DNA of 64,000 bases, taken from contig NZ_JAULSA010000002.1 in NCBI RefSeq assembly GCF_030518235.1, forward strand, positions 124,001-188,000, written 5' to 3'. The notes under the pieces were generated by a model. The model was not told the origin of the DNA. It was given only the letters and a program-made list of their open reading frames with translations, and did not search any database. The translations under genes and the position numbers were made by a program. Below are positions 53,704 through 61,907 of this stretch, piece after piece (position 1 is the first letter of the stretch; each line of letters starts with the position of its first letter). This DNA comes from Saccharibacillus sp. CPCC 101409 (lineage in GTDB: Bacteria; Bacillota; Bacilli; Paenibacillales; Paenibacillaceae).

Positions 53704-53728
53704 AGGTTTTTTTGTCCCCAGTATTTCG

Positions 53729-53757
53729 TTGCTTCCCACCCTGCCGGAGCGTATAAT
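53729..53757 (+). promoter_or_regulatory. Promoter of the lacI-type gene
   Basis: TTGCTT (53729-53734), 17 bp, TATAAT (53752-53757). The operator palindrome at 53769 begins just downstream of the start point, which predicts autorepression. Confidence 0.75.
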
Positions 53758-53768
53758 AAGCCACAAAA

Positions 53769-53782
53769 TGAAACCCGTTTCA
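53769..53782 (+). promoter_or_regulatory. LacI-type operator 1
   Basis: TGAAACCCGTTTCA, arms TGAAAC/GTTTCA. It is the exact reverse complement of the site at 54968-54981, and both flank the regulator gene. Confidence 0.75.
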
Positions 53783-53810
53783 CAAAAGGGTTCCCGCGGG
53801 AGGGATTGCA

Positions 53811-54884
53811 TTGCGGCCGGTGACGGTATACGACATAGCCAGGGAAGCGAACGTATCGGTAGCCACGGTATCGAGAGTGCTCAACAATACGGCGCCCGTC
53901 AAGAAAGAAACGCGCGACCGGATCGTCGCGCTGATCAACAAGCACCAGTTTCAGCCGAACGCGCTCGCACGCAGCCTGACCCGCAAGGAAACCGGCATGA
54001 TCGGGTTTATTCTGCCGGATATCACCAACCCGTTTTTTCCCGAAGTGCTGGCCGGTTTCGATCACGAAGCGCGCAAGCTCGGGTATACGTATTTCCTGTG
54101 CGATACGATCTCGACCAACGAAGAGAACGACCGGCTCTACGACCGCCAGTACGAGCGGGAATCGCAGTATCTGAGCCTGCTGATGGAGAAGCAGGTCGAC
54201 GGCATCGTCATGATCGGCGGCCGGGTGGATCTGGCGAAGCCGGACGGCGCGCTGGTGCAGGAAGTGGAGGAAGCGTCCAAAAGGGTGCCCGTGCTGCTGC
54301 TGAACGGCAGCCTGCCGCGGACGAATCTGAACCGGATCGCGGCCGACCAGAAGTTCGGCGCGCAGCTCGCGGTGCAGCATTTGATCGAACTTGGGCATCG
54401 CGATATCGGGGTGATCGGCGGCTTCAACCATATGACCAACACTTTGCAGCGGCTGCAGGGATTCCGCGCGGCCATGAAGGAAGCGTCGCTTGACGTGCGC
54501 AAAGAATGGGTGCTGACCGGCGGTTTTTCCGTGGAAAAAGGGCAGGAGTTCACGGCCAAACTGCTGAATATGAAGCGACGTCCTTCGGCTATTTTCTGCA
54601 TGAACGATCTGATGGCGATCGGCGCGCTCAAAGCGGCTCACCGCGCGGGCGTGAACGTGCCGGGCGAGCTGTCGCTGGTCGGCTACGACGATATTCCGCA
54701 GGCTTCGCACAGTATTCCGGAGCTGACGACCATCTCGCTGAATTCGCACGAAATCGGCCGCCAGGCGGCGCAAACGCTCGATAAAATGATCGCGGACCGC
54801 AAGGTTCCGCAGCACCAGACGGTCGTGCCCAGACTGGTGGCGCGCGAGACGACCGCTCCGCCGCGGCCGGCAAGCCCCGAATAA
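53811..54884 (+). CDS. LacI family transcriptional regulator
   Basis: 357 aa. Helix-turn-helix TVYDIAREANVSVATVSRVL at residues 5-24 and hinge helix NALARSLTRKETGMIGFILP near 47-66, then a periplasmic-binding-protein fold with PDITNPFFPEVLAGFDHEAR and GYDDIPQASHSIPELTTI. Start TTG 53811 is set by GGGAGGG at about 53798. It is flanked by two identical operators and precedes a sugar transporter operon that it probably represses. Confidence 0.94.
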   Translation: MRPVTVYDIAREANVSVATVSRVLNNTAPVKKETRDRIVALINKHQFQPNALARSLTRKETGMIGFILPDITNPFFPEVLAGFDHEARKLGYTYFLCDTISTNEENDRLYDRQYERESQYLSLLMEKQVDGIVMIGGRVDLAKPDGALVQEVEEASKRVPVLLLNGSLPRTNLNRIAADQKFGAQLAVQHLIELGHRDIGVIGGFNHMTNTLQRLQGFRAAMKEASLDVRKEWVLTGGFSVEKGQEFTAKLLNMKRRPSAIFCMNDLMAIGALKAAHRAGVNVPGELSLVGYDDIPQASHSIPELTTISLNSHEIGRQAAQTLDKMIADRKVPQHQTVVPRLVARETTAPPRPASPE

Positions 54885-54902
54885 TTTTACGACAAAAAAG
54901 GA

Positions 54903-54931
54903 TTGACAACGTGAACGCGAGGGCTTATTCT
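54903..54931 (+). promoter_or_regulatory. Promoter of the third sugar transporter operon
   Basis: TTGACA (54903-54908), 17 bp, TATTCT (54926-54931). A hairpin (AGGGCTT near 54919 with AAGCCCT near 54943) overlaps the -10 and could be the terminator of the regulator gene. Confidence 0.7.
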
Positions 54932-54967
54932 TGATTCACAAGAAAGCCCTTACATTTTACGCAGGAA

Positions 54968-54981
54968 TGAAACGGGTTTCA
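54968..54981 (+). promoter_or_regulatory. LacI-type operator 2
   Basis: TGAAACGGGTTTCA, about 30 bp downstream of the predicted start point of the transporter promoter. Its match to operator 1 marks both as sites of the adjacent LacI protein. Confidence 0.75.
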
Positions 54982-55094
54982 TTACAAAACAGTTTGGACC
55001 AGGGAATCGGACCGGGATTATCGTTTTAACTCGTAAGAACGGGTTGAGAAGAAGATATAAGCCCCAATTTCGATTCCTTTTTGTCTATACGCAA

Positions 55095-55108
55095 TGTAAT
55101 CGGTTTCA
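55095..55108 (+). promoter_or_regulatory. cre site (CcpA)
   Basis: TGTAATCGGTTTCA fits TGWAANCGNTNWCA at all 14 positions, 37 bp before the permease start. It lies in the leader, so CcpA could act as a roadblock. Confidence 0.65.
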
Positions 55109-55145
55109 TAAGTACAGGGTTATCCAACGCGAAGGAGGGATTGCA

Positions 55146-56114
55146 TTGTCCGTGTTAACCGAGAGGGAATCGAGCATGGAAATCGAGCGGAAGCGGTCCG
55201 GATCATGGTGGAAAAAAATGAAAAACAACCGTACGCTGCTGCTGATGTGCGTGCCGGCGGTCGCTTTTTTTATCGTATTCGCGTATCTGCCGATGCCCGG
55301 GCTGTATCTGGCGTTTATCAAGTACAACTACTCCGACGGCATTTTCCACAGTCCGTTCGTGGGCTTCGAGAACTTCCGCTTCCTCGTCATGACCGGCGAT
55401 TTGTGGAAGCTCACCTTCAACACCGTCGCGTACAATCTGGCGTTTATCCTGCTGGGCAACGTGCTTCAGATTACGGTCGCGGTGCTGCTGAACGAAATGC
55501 GGGGCAAATGGTTCAAGAAAGTCTCGCAAACCCTGATGTTCCTGCCGCACTTTATCTCCGCCGTCCTGATCGGCCTGATCGCCTACAACATCCTCAGCTA
55601 CGACTACGGCCTCCTGAACGGCATCCTGCAATCGCTGGGCATGGAGCCGCTGAAAGTGTACTCCACGCCTAACGCCTGGCCGTTCATCATCGTGCTCACC
55701 TACCTCTGGCAGTCTACCGGCTACGGCTCCATCGTTTACTTTGCCGCTATTATGGGTCTCGACAACGAGATCGTGGAAGCGGCGGAGATCGACGGGGCGA
55801 ACGCTTTTCAGCGCATCCGGCATATCGTGCTCCCGTGGCTCAAACCGACCTTCATCATCCTGCTGCTGTTCTCGCTCGGCGGTATTCTCAAAGGCAACTT
55901 CGGCCTGATCTACAACCTGGTCGGAGCCAACAACACGGCGCTGTACGCCACCACCGATATTATCGAGACTTACGTGTTCCGCTCGCTGATGACCAACTTC
56001 AACTTCTCGCTGGGCAGCGCGGTGAGCCTGTATCAGTCGCTGTTCGGTTTCGTGATCGTGCTGACCGCCAACTGGCTGGTGCGCAAGCTGTCGCCGGAGA
56101 ATTCACTTTTTTAA
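55146..56114 (+). CDS. Sugar ABC transporter permease, LplB type
   Basis: 322 aa from the TTG at 55146, chosen because GGAGGG at 55134-55139 is correctly spaced; an ATG at 55176 is possible. The frame continues upstream through the cre site and is rejected there. Six helices predicted, EAA loop VEAAEIDGANAFQRIRHIVL. The sequence GGAGGGATTGCATTG around the start is identical to that at the lacI-type gene start. Confidence 0.9.
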   Translation: MSVLTERESSMEIERKRSGSWWKKMKNNRTLLLMCVPAVAFFIVFAYLPMPGLYLAFIKYNYSDGIFHSPFVGFENFRFLVMTGDLWKLTFNTVAYNLAFILLGNVLQITVAVLLNEMRGKWFKKVSQTLMFLPHFISAVLIGLIAYNILSYDYGLLNGILQSLGMEPLKVYSTPNAWPFIIVLTYLWQSTGYGSIVYFAAIMGLDNEIVEAAEIDGANAFQRIRHIVLPWLKPTFIILLLFSLGGILKGNFGLIYNLVGANNTALYATTDIIETYVFRSLMTNFNFSLGSAVSLYQSLFGFVIVLTANWLVRKLSPENSLF

Positions 56115-56132
56115 AAGGAGGAGGATTATACG

Positions 56133-57053
56133 ATGGGCGTTATGGACGAAAAAATGCAAAGCACCCGCAAAACCACGGACCGAAGCAGTCTGGTGATCCG
56201 GGGCATCAGCTATATCTGTATCGGCGGATTCGCGCTGTGCTGCCTGCTGCCGTTCCTGCTCGTACTCGGCACCTCCTTCACTTCGGAAGCTGCCGTCAAG
56301 AAATTCGGGTTTAACTTCTGGCCGAGGGAATTCAGCACGTTCGCCTATAAGATCGTTCTGGAGAATCCCGCCCAGATCCTCGGTTCGTACGCGGTTACAC
56401 TGGGCATCACGATCGTCGGAACCGCGGTCGGCCTGCTGATCGTCGCGATGACCGGTTACGCGCTGCAGCGTCCCGACTTTCTTTTCCGCAACAAAATCTC
56501 GTTCTTCATCTACTTCACGACGCTGTTCTCCGGCGGACTCGTTCCGTTCTACCTGCTGGTGACGCAGTATCTGCACCTCAAAGACAATTATCTCGCGGTG
56601 CTGCTGCCGGGTCTGCTCAGTCCGTTCCTGATTATCATGATGAAAAGTTTCGTCAGCTCCATCCCGCACGCCATTACCGAATCGGCCAAGATCGACGGAG
56701 CCGGCGATTTTACCATCTTCGTCAAACTGATCCTGCCGATGACGACGCCGGCGCTGGCGACTATCGGACTCTTTATCGCGCTGGGCTACTGGAACGAATG
56801 GTACAACTCCATGCTGTTCCTGTCGGCCGATATGCAGTACAGGCCGCTCCAGCTCTATCTGTACAACGTGGTCACCAAAGCCGACGCGATCCGCAACTCG
56901 GCCGCCGCTTCCAATGTGCCGCTGAGCGACGTGCCGATCGAAACGATGAAGATGGCGATCGCCGTCGTCGCGACGGGGCCGGTTATTCTGTTCTACCCGT
57001 TCGTGCAGCGTTACTTTATCAAGGGCATCACGGTGGGCGCGGTCAAAGGTTGA
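56133..57053 (+). CDS. Sugar ABC transporter permease, YtcP type
   Basis: 306 aa, six helices predicted, EAA loop TESAKIDGAGDFTIFVKLIL and C-terminal RYFIKGITVGAVKG. AAAGGAGGAGG before the ATG, 18 bp after the first permease. Confidence 0.93.
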   Translation: MGVMDEKMQSTRKTTDRSSLVIRGISYICIGGFALCCLLPFLLVLGTSFTSEAAVKKFGFNFWPREFSTFAYKIVLENPAQILGSYAVTLGITIVGTAVGLLIVAMTGYALQRPDFLFRNKISFFIYFTTLFSGGLVPFYLLVTQYLHLKDNYLAVLLPGLLSPFLIIMMKSFVSSIPHAITESAKIDGAGDFTIFVKLILPMTTPALATIGLFIALGYWNEWYNSMLFLSADMQYRPLQLYLYNVVTKADAIRNSAAASNVPLSDVPIETMKMAIAVVATGPVILFYPFVQRYFIKGITVGAVKG

Positions 57054-57191
57054 GCGTTCCCCGTTAAATAAAGCGCGTGTCCGGCTGGCGGATTTTCTCG
57101 CAAAAAGATATCGGATCGCCGACCGTGCGCGTTTCAAGCCACCCGATTGCGAATAGTTTGGCCGGTATACACATTCAAAGGGGGTAACCAG

Positions 57192-58760
57192 ATGTTCAGA
57201 TGGAAAAAAGCGGCGTCCCTGCTGCTCAGCGCGATGCTGCTGATCGCCCTGACGGCATGCGGAGGAAGCGGCAAATCGTCGTCCGCCGGAGCAACAAACG
57301 ATGACGGCACGCCGGATACGTCGAAGTTCGTCAAGATCAGCTACGTGGTGCTCGGCGACAAACCGACCAACGGGCAGTTCGAGAAAGTGATGGAAAAAGT
57401 CAATGCGATCATGAAAGAAAAGATCAACGCCGAGCTGGAATGGAAATGGGTCGAATGGGCCGATTGGCAAACCAAGTACAATCTGCTGCTCGCTTCCGGC
57501 GAACCCGTGGACCTGATTACGATCGGCACCGACTGGCTGGATACATGGGCGAACGCGCAGCGCGGAGCTTTTACGAACCTCGACGACCTGCTGCCGAAAT
57601 ACGCGCCGGAGACATGGAAATCCATCCCGGAAGAAGATTGGAACGAAAGCAAGTACAACGACAAGATCGTCCTGATCCCTGAAAACGATTACACGCAGTG
57701 GGTCAACCACGGGTTCTTCTATCGGGGCGACTGGGCGAAAGAAGCGGGCCTTACCCAGCCGATCACCAACTGGGAGCAGATCGGCCAGTATCTCCAATAC
57801 ATCAAAGACAATAAACCGGACGTGATTCCGTGGGATATGGCGTCGGGCGCGCAAACCTGGGGCGGTTACGTTCAATCGTACACGGACAACCTGGAACTGC
57901 CGATCTCGACAGGATATATGCCGGTCTTCACCGCGCAGTCCAACGACGAGAAGTACACGGTCGCCGAACCGGTATTCAGCGATACGATGCTCGACTACGC
58001 GAAGCTGATGAAAGAGTGGGCGGACAAAGGCTACTGGCGCGAAGACGCCCTGAACAACAAGAACGACAACCGGGTCGCGCTCAAAGCGGGACTGTCCGGC
58101 CTCGACCAGCACCATACGCAGACGTTCTCCACGCTGCGGGTCGAAATGGACAAAGCGCAGCCGGGTTCGGACCTGCAAATGTTCGCGTTCAACACGACGG
58201 GCGGCAAAAACCTGATGGAGCTGTCGATTACGCACGGCGGCACCTCGCTCGGCGCGCACAGCAAAAATCCGGAACGCGCGCTGATGGCTTACGACCTCAT
58301 CCGCAACAACGAAGAAATTTACCACCTGCTCAACTACGGCATGGAAGGCGTGCAGTACGAGCTCAAAGACGGCAAGCGGACGCTGCCGGAAGGCTACGAC
58401 CAGACGCGCGACCAGTTCTATTCCGACTTCTGGGGCGGCCGCATGGACAAATTCGAGATTCCGAGCGACACGACGTGGGACAAGATCGATACGGTCTACG
58501 CCGAGTACGACAAGATCAAGATTCCGTATCCGTACGGACAATTCGTATTCGACAAAACGCCGGTTGAAAGCGAACTGACCGCGATCTCGCAGGTGACGGG
58601 CGAACTCGGTCCGGCGATCAACTTCGGCAAAGTGTCCGATCCGGTCAAAGCCGTCGAAGAATTCCGCGCCAAGCTCAAAACGGCCGGCTACGACAAATTC
58701 AAAGCCGAACTGCAAAAGCAGCTCGACGCGTATAAAGCGAAGATGGACGCGCAGCAGTAA
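57192..58760 (+). CDS. Extracellular sugar-binding lipoprotein (LplA/YtcQ type)
   Basis: 522 aa from the ATG at 57192 behind AAAGGGGG. Signal peptide with lipobox LIALTAC near residue 20. Mature part has VVLGDKPTNGQFEKVMEKVN and NHGFFYRGDWAKEAGLTQPI, typical of the large binding proteins that serve LplB/YtcP permeases. Gene order here is permease, permease, binding protein. No glycosidase is attached, so the substrate is open. Confidence 0.92.
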   Translation: MFRWKKAASLLLSAMLLIALTACGGSGKSSSAGATNDDGTPDTSKFVKISYVVLGDKPTNGQFEKVMEKVNAIMKEKINAELEWKWVEWADWQTKYNLLLASGEPVDLITIGTDWLDTWANAQRGAFTNLDDLLPKYAPETWKSIPEEDWNESKYNDKIVLIPENDYTQWVNHGFFYRGDWAKEAGLTQPITNWEQIGQYLQYIKDNKPDVIPWDMASGAQTWGGYVQSYTDNLELPISTGYMPVFTAQSNDEKYTVAEPVFSDTMLDYAKLMKEWADKGYWREDALNNKNDNRVALKAGLSGLDQHHTQTFSTLRVEMDKAQPGSDLQMFAFNTTGGKNLMELSITHGGTSLGAHSKNPERALMAYDLIRNNEEIYHLLNYGMEGVQYELKDGKRTLPEGYDQTRDQFYSDFWGGRMDKFEIPSDTTWDKIDTVYAEYDKIKIPYPYGQFVFDKTPVESELTAISQVTGELGPAINFGKVSDPVKAVEEFRAKLKTAGYDKFKAELQKQLDAYKAKMDAQQ

Positions 58761-58829
58761 AAGGCCGCGGGACGCAAAGCGATTCCAAAGCGTCGGTACG
58801 GTCCGTACCAAGATTCAAAAACGATACAC

Positions 58830-58867
58830 GCCTCCGATCCCGCTTATGGGAATTCGGGGGCTTTTTT
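58830..58867 (+). terminator. Terminator of the third sugar transporter operon
   Basis: GCCTCCGATCCC with GGGAATTCGGGGGC (paired with small mismatches) followed by six T. Confidence 0.8.
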
Positions 58868-58965
58868 CTAAAAGGCGGCAGGCTGGACCGATCCGGACAA
58901 AACGAACATACGAACTTTCCGAGCCGTGTTATACTGATGGCGTAAACAAGAAGGAGAGATACATA

Positions 58966-59811
58966 ATGGAAAAGATGCGTCCGGAAGAGTATATGGAGAA
59001 GCTGAAAGAAGCGTTCGAGACGGTGCTGCCCATCGTTCAGGATGTATTTCCGCTCGACGTGATGTTTGCGCTGACGGACACCGAGAAATTCCGCGCCTAT
59101 CTGCCGGGCAAAGAAGTGGCGATTCCGATGCGTCCGGATATGCCGATCCCGCCCCGAAGCGGTATTCGCGGCGCGCTCGACGAAATGCGGACGATCAGCG
59201 CAAATCTGGGCGAAGAAGTGTACGGCACGGCGTTCAAATCGGTCTCGAAGCCGCTTCGCGACGAGTCGGGGCAGGCCGCCGGCGTATTGACGCTGGGAAT
59301 CAGCCTGAAAAATCAGCAAATTCTCGACGGCGCGGCGGAACACCTGGCTCAAAGCTCGGGCGAAGTCCGCACGGCGACCCACGATATTGCGCAGACGGCG
59401 ACCGATCTGGCGTCGGAGATCGGCACGCTAAAAGAAATCGGCCAGAGCGTAGTGTCCGAACTCAAGAAAACCGACGATATTCTGCGTTTTATCAAGGAAG
59501 TATCGGAAAACTCCACGCTGCTCGGCATCAATGCTTCGATCGAAGCGGCTCATGCGGGCGAGCAGGGCCGGGGCTTCGGCGTCGTCGCCAAAGAAATTCG
59601 CAAAATGGCCGAATCCAGCGCCGCTTCGGCGCGGCAGATCGAGCAGATCCTGGCCACGATCCAGAACCGTATCCAGATGCTGGACGACACGCTCGGCCGC
59701 TGCGCCGCGCAGAGCGAGCATCAGGCCGCGGCCACCGAAGAGATTGCCGCTTCGATGGAACAGCTGGCCGAATCGGCGGCGGAGATCAAAAGTATCGCGA
59801 AGCTGCTGTGA
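58966..59811 (+). CDS. Small cytoplasmic methyl-accepting chemotaxis-type protein
   Basis: 281 aa from the ATG at 58966 (AAGGAGAG upstream). No membrane helix. Residues 15-110 form a sensor region (VFPLDVMFALTDTEKFRAYL) that looks PAS-like. The signalling hairpin is at about 180-225: STLLGINASIEAAHAGEQGR, GFGVVAKEIRKMAE, the CheA/CheW contact tip. The coiled coil is short, so it is a soluble, minimal receptor. A TATACT -10 lies at 58930-58935. No chemotaxis gene is adjacent. Confidence 0.88.
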   Translation: MEKMRPEEYMEKLKEAFETVLPIVQDVFPLDVMFALTDTEKFRAYLPGKEVAIPMRPDMPIPPRSGIRGALDEMRTISANLGEEVYGTAFKSVSKPLRDESGQAAGVLTLGISLKNQQILDGAAEHLAQSSGEVRTATHDIAQTATDLASEIGTLKEIGQSVVSELKKTDDILRFIKEVSENSTLLGINASIEAAHAGEQGRGFGVVAKEIRKMAESSAASARQIEQILATIQNRIQMLDDTLGRCAAQSEHQAAATEEIAASMEQLAESAAEIKSIAKLL

Positions 59812-59822
59812 AGAGGACGAAT

Positions 59823-60725
59823 ATGAGAAACGGTAAAAAACGCCGGGCGCCGGTGTCTGCGGCGGGCGCTGCAAAGCCGGTTATCACGCTGGACGGGGTC
59901 GGCCGCAGCTACGGCGCGCGCATGATTCTGTCCGAAGTGTCGCTGTCCGTCGACCGGGGAGAAAGCGTCATTCTGCGCGGAAGCAACGGGTCCGGCAAAA
60001 GCACGCTGCTCAAGCTGGCGGCGGGAATTATTGCGCCGAGCTCGGGGACGGTGGTCAAAGCGTCGCCCGGCTTAACCTTCGGCTTCGCGCCGGACCGGCT
60101 GCCCAGGCTGCGCATGACGTCCGAAGAATACCTGACGCATATGGGCCGAATCGCCGGCCTGCCGCGCACGTCTCTGCGCCGGCGGATCGAAGAGCTGCAC
60201 AGTCTGCTGGATCTGCCGTCCGGCAGTCTTTCGATGCTGATCCATTATTCCAAAGGCATGCTGCAAAAAGTCAATCTGATGCAGGCCTGCCTGGGGCAGC
60301 CGGAACTGCTGCTGCTCGACGAACCGTTCTCGGGCCTCGATCCCGATTCGTCCGACAAACTGCTGACGCTGCTGCACGGCATGCGCGCGCAGGGCGCGGC
60401 GGTTATTGCCGCGCTGCACGATCCGCTTCCGTCCTGGGAAGCGGTCAGCGCGACTTACCGTCTGCGCGAGGGGCGGCTTGTCCGTGAAGATTCGGACGAT
60501 CGCCGGCAGGAGCGGCACGTCCCCGTCTTCTACGAACTGGACGGACTGCTGCCCGAAGCTTCGCGTGGGGCGCTGGCCCGGGATTTTCCGCAGGCCGAAT
60601 GGTCGGCCGCCGGAAACGTGCTGCGCGTCCATCTTCCGGCGGAAGCCTGCGAAGCGTTTATGGGCGGCTTCTGGTCGGCGGGCGGCACGCTGCTGTCGCT
60701 GAAGCGAAAGGAGGAGATGCCGTGA
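59823..60725 (+). CDS. ABC transporter ATP-binding protein (ABC-2 type exporter)
   Basis: 300 aa from the ATG at 59823; the GTG at 59808 overlaps the previous stop and is an alternative. Walker A GSNGSGKST near residue 53, a degenerate signature YSKGMLQKV, Walker B LLLLDEPFSGLDP and H-loop ALHD. An extra C-terminal 80 residues follow the nucleotide-binding domain. It may be co-transcribed with the chemotaxis-type gene (11 bp). The permease follows with overlapping GTGA. Confidence 0.9.
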   Translation: MRNGKKRRAPVSAAGAAKPVITLDGVGRSYGARMILSEVSLSVDRGESVILRGSNGSGKSTLLKLAAGIIAPSSGTVVKASPGLTFGFAPDRLPRLRMTSEEYLTHMGRIAGLPRTSLRRRIEELHSLLDLPSGSLSMLIHYSKGMLQKVNLMQACLGQPELLLLDEPFSGLDPDSSDKLLTLLHGMRAQGAAVIAALHDPLPSWEAVSATYRLREGRLVREDSDDRRQERHVPVFYELDGLLPEASRGALARDFPQAEWSAAGNVLRVHLPAEACEAFMGGFWSAGGTLLSLKRKEEMP

Positions 60726-61444
60726 TTGCGCTGCTGGAGTATTTGCACCGGTGTTTTATCCGCTCTTACCGCTACGGGGCGCCGACTTTTATTTATCTCG
60801 CGATCCTGCTGCTGGTATATACGACCGGGTCCAACCCGGTGATGGACAGCTACGCGTTCTCGTCTTCGATGCTGTTCGTGACGGCCGCCGCGATCGGCTG
60901 CCTGATGATCGACGTCGAAGCCGCCAATCAGGAGATGGCGACGCTGACGCATGCCCGCAGCCTGGTCCGGCTGAGCGCGGCCAAACTGCTGTATGCCTGG
61001 CTCTTCGCTTCCGCGCTGGGATTGTTCGCCGTGCTGTATCCGGCTTTACTCGGGCGCTTCGACCGGCTGCCCGGTTTCGAAGAGCTGGGAATAGGCCTGC
61101 TGTATCACATCGCCCTGGCCGGACTCGGCGTTTCGCTGGCGGGCTGGTTTTCCGCCAAGCTGTTCGAATCGCGCTTCTACGCCATGCTTGCGCTGTGCGC
61201 CTGGATCGCGCTGGCTTTCGGCTCGCGCGGCATCGCCGGCGCGCTGCCGGACAGCCTGGACTGGCTGACGGTTCTGCTGCCGCCGGTGCACCCGGCGCTG
61301 CACGCGCTGACGTTCTACGCCGAGCTGAGCTCAGGCGCCAAATGGCTGCCGATCAGCGCCGCGCTGCTGTACGCCGGAGTATCGGCGGGGTTGATGCTTG
61401 CGGCACTGCATAAGCGCAGGCTGGATTACCCGGGCGGCGAGTGA
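60722..61444 (+). CDS. ABC-2 type permease
   Basis: 240 aa from the GTG at 60722 (AAAGGAGGAG upstream, 4-bp overlap with the ATPase). Six helices are predicted (for example FIYLAILLLVYTTGS, LLYAWLFASALGLFAVLYPA, YAMLALCAWIALAF). No recognisable substrate signature. With the ATPase it forms a two-gene export or membrane-remodelling system. Confidence 0.82.
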   Translation: MIALLEYLHRCFIRSYRYGAPTFIYLAILLLVYTTGSNPVMDSYAFSSSMLFVTAAAIGCLMIDVEAANQEMATLTHARSLVRLSAAKLLYAWLFASALGLFAVLYPALLGRFDRLPGFEELGIGLLYHIALAGLGVSLAGWFSAKLFESRFYAMLALCAWIALAFGSRGIAGALPDSLDWLTVLLPPVHPALHALTFYAELSSGAKWLPISAALLYAGVSAGLMLAALHKRRLDYPGGE

Positions 61445-61500
61445 GCGCCGCAGACGGGGAACAGCGGTAGCGCCGTGTGAACGATAAAACAAGACGAACG

Positions 61501-61537
61501 AGCAATAAGCCGATCCCTGGAGGATCGGCTTATTGCT
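61501..61537. terminator. Terminator, upstream member of a duplicated pair
   Basis: AGCAATAAGCCGATCC pairs perfectly with GGATCGGCTTATTGCT around CTGGA. The 25-nt core from 61510 to 61534 is repeated exactly at 61820-61844. Confidence 0.75.
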
Positions 61538-61566
61538 GTCGAGAAAGACGGGTAGGGTTCCCCAAC

Positions 61567-61756
61567 GGAAAATAGCGGCACAGGTACACTTATTTGGGGC
61601 GGAAATCTTCGATTTCTTCAAATAGCGACACTGATGCAACTATTCGGGAGCCAAAGGCCGAATCGAAGCGAAAAAGCTCGGAATAAGGGTATGATCGCCG
61701 TTATTTTCTCGAAAATGTAAGTTTAAGCCTGAATAAGGGCCTATACGCAGCTATTT
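61567..61756 (-). repeat. Intergenic repeat, family B copy 2 (opposite orientation)
   Basis: Reverse complement of the copy at 25450-25639 with scattered substitutions. Four 26-nt units AATA-N18-TATT are seen, such as AAATAGCGGCACAGGTACAC then TTATTT at about 61570. A flanking block (CGCTCGCTTTAGTT near 61770) is also shared with copy 1. Confidence 0.85.
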
Positions 61757-61819
61757 GGATTCGTCCTGCCGCTCGCTTTAGTTTAGGTTTACACCCAATC
61801 GTTTCTCGACAATCTGAAA

Positions 61820-61844
61820 CCGATCCCTGGAGGATCGGCTTATT
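61820..61844. terminator. Terminator, downstream member of a duplicated pair
   Basis: CCGATCC, CTGGA loop, GGATCGG then CTTATT; identical over 25 nt to 61510-61534. It sits between the convergent permease and HEAT-repeat genes. Confidence 0.65.
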
Positions 61845-61907
61845 TGTTGGGCTTATGGGCGCGGCGGGATAAGCCCGAATACAGCCCGTGCCCGGCGTCC
61901 GGCAGTC

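Noticed and set aside
54968-54981. TGAAACGGGTTTCA considered as a second cre site
   Set aside because: It misses the central CG in register and is matched exactly by the palindrome before the lacI-type gene, so it is better explained as that regulator's operator.
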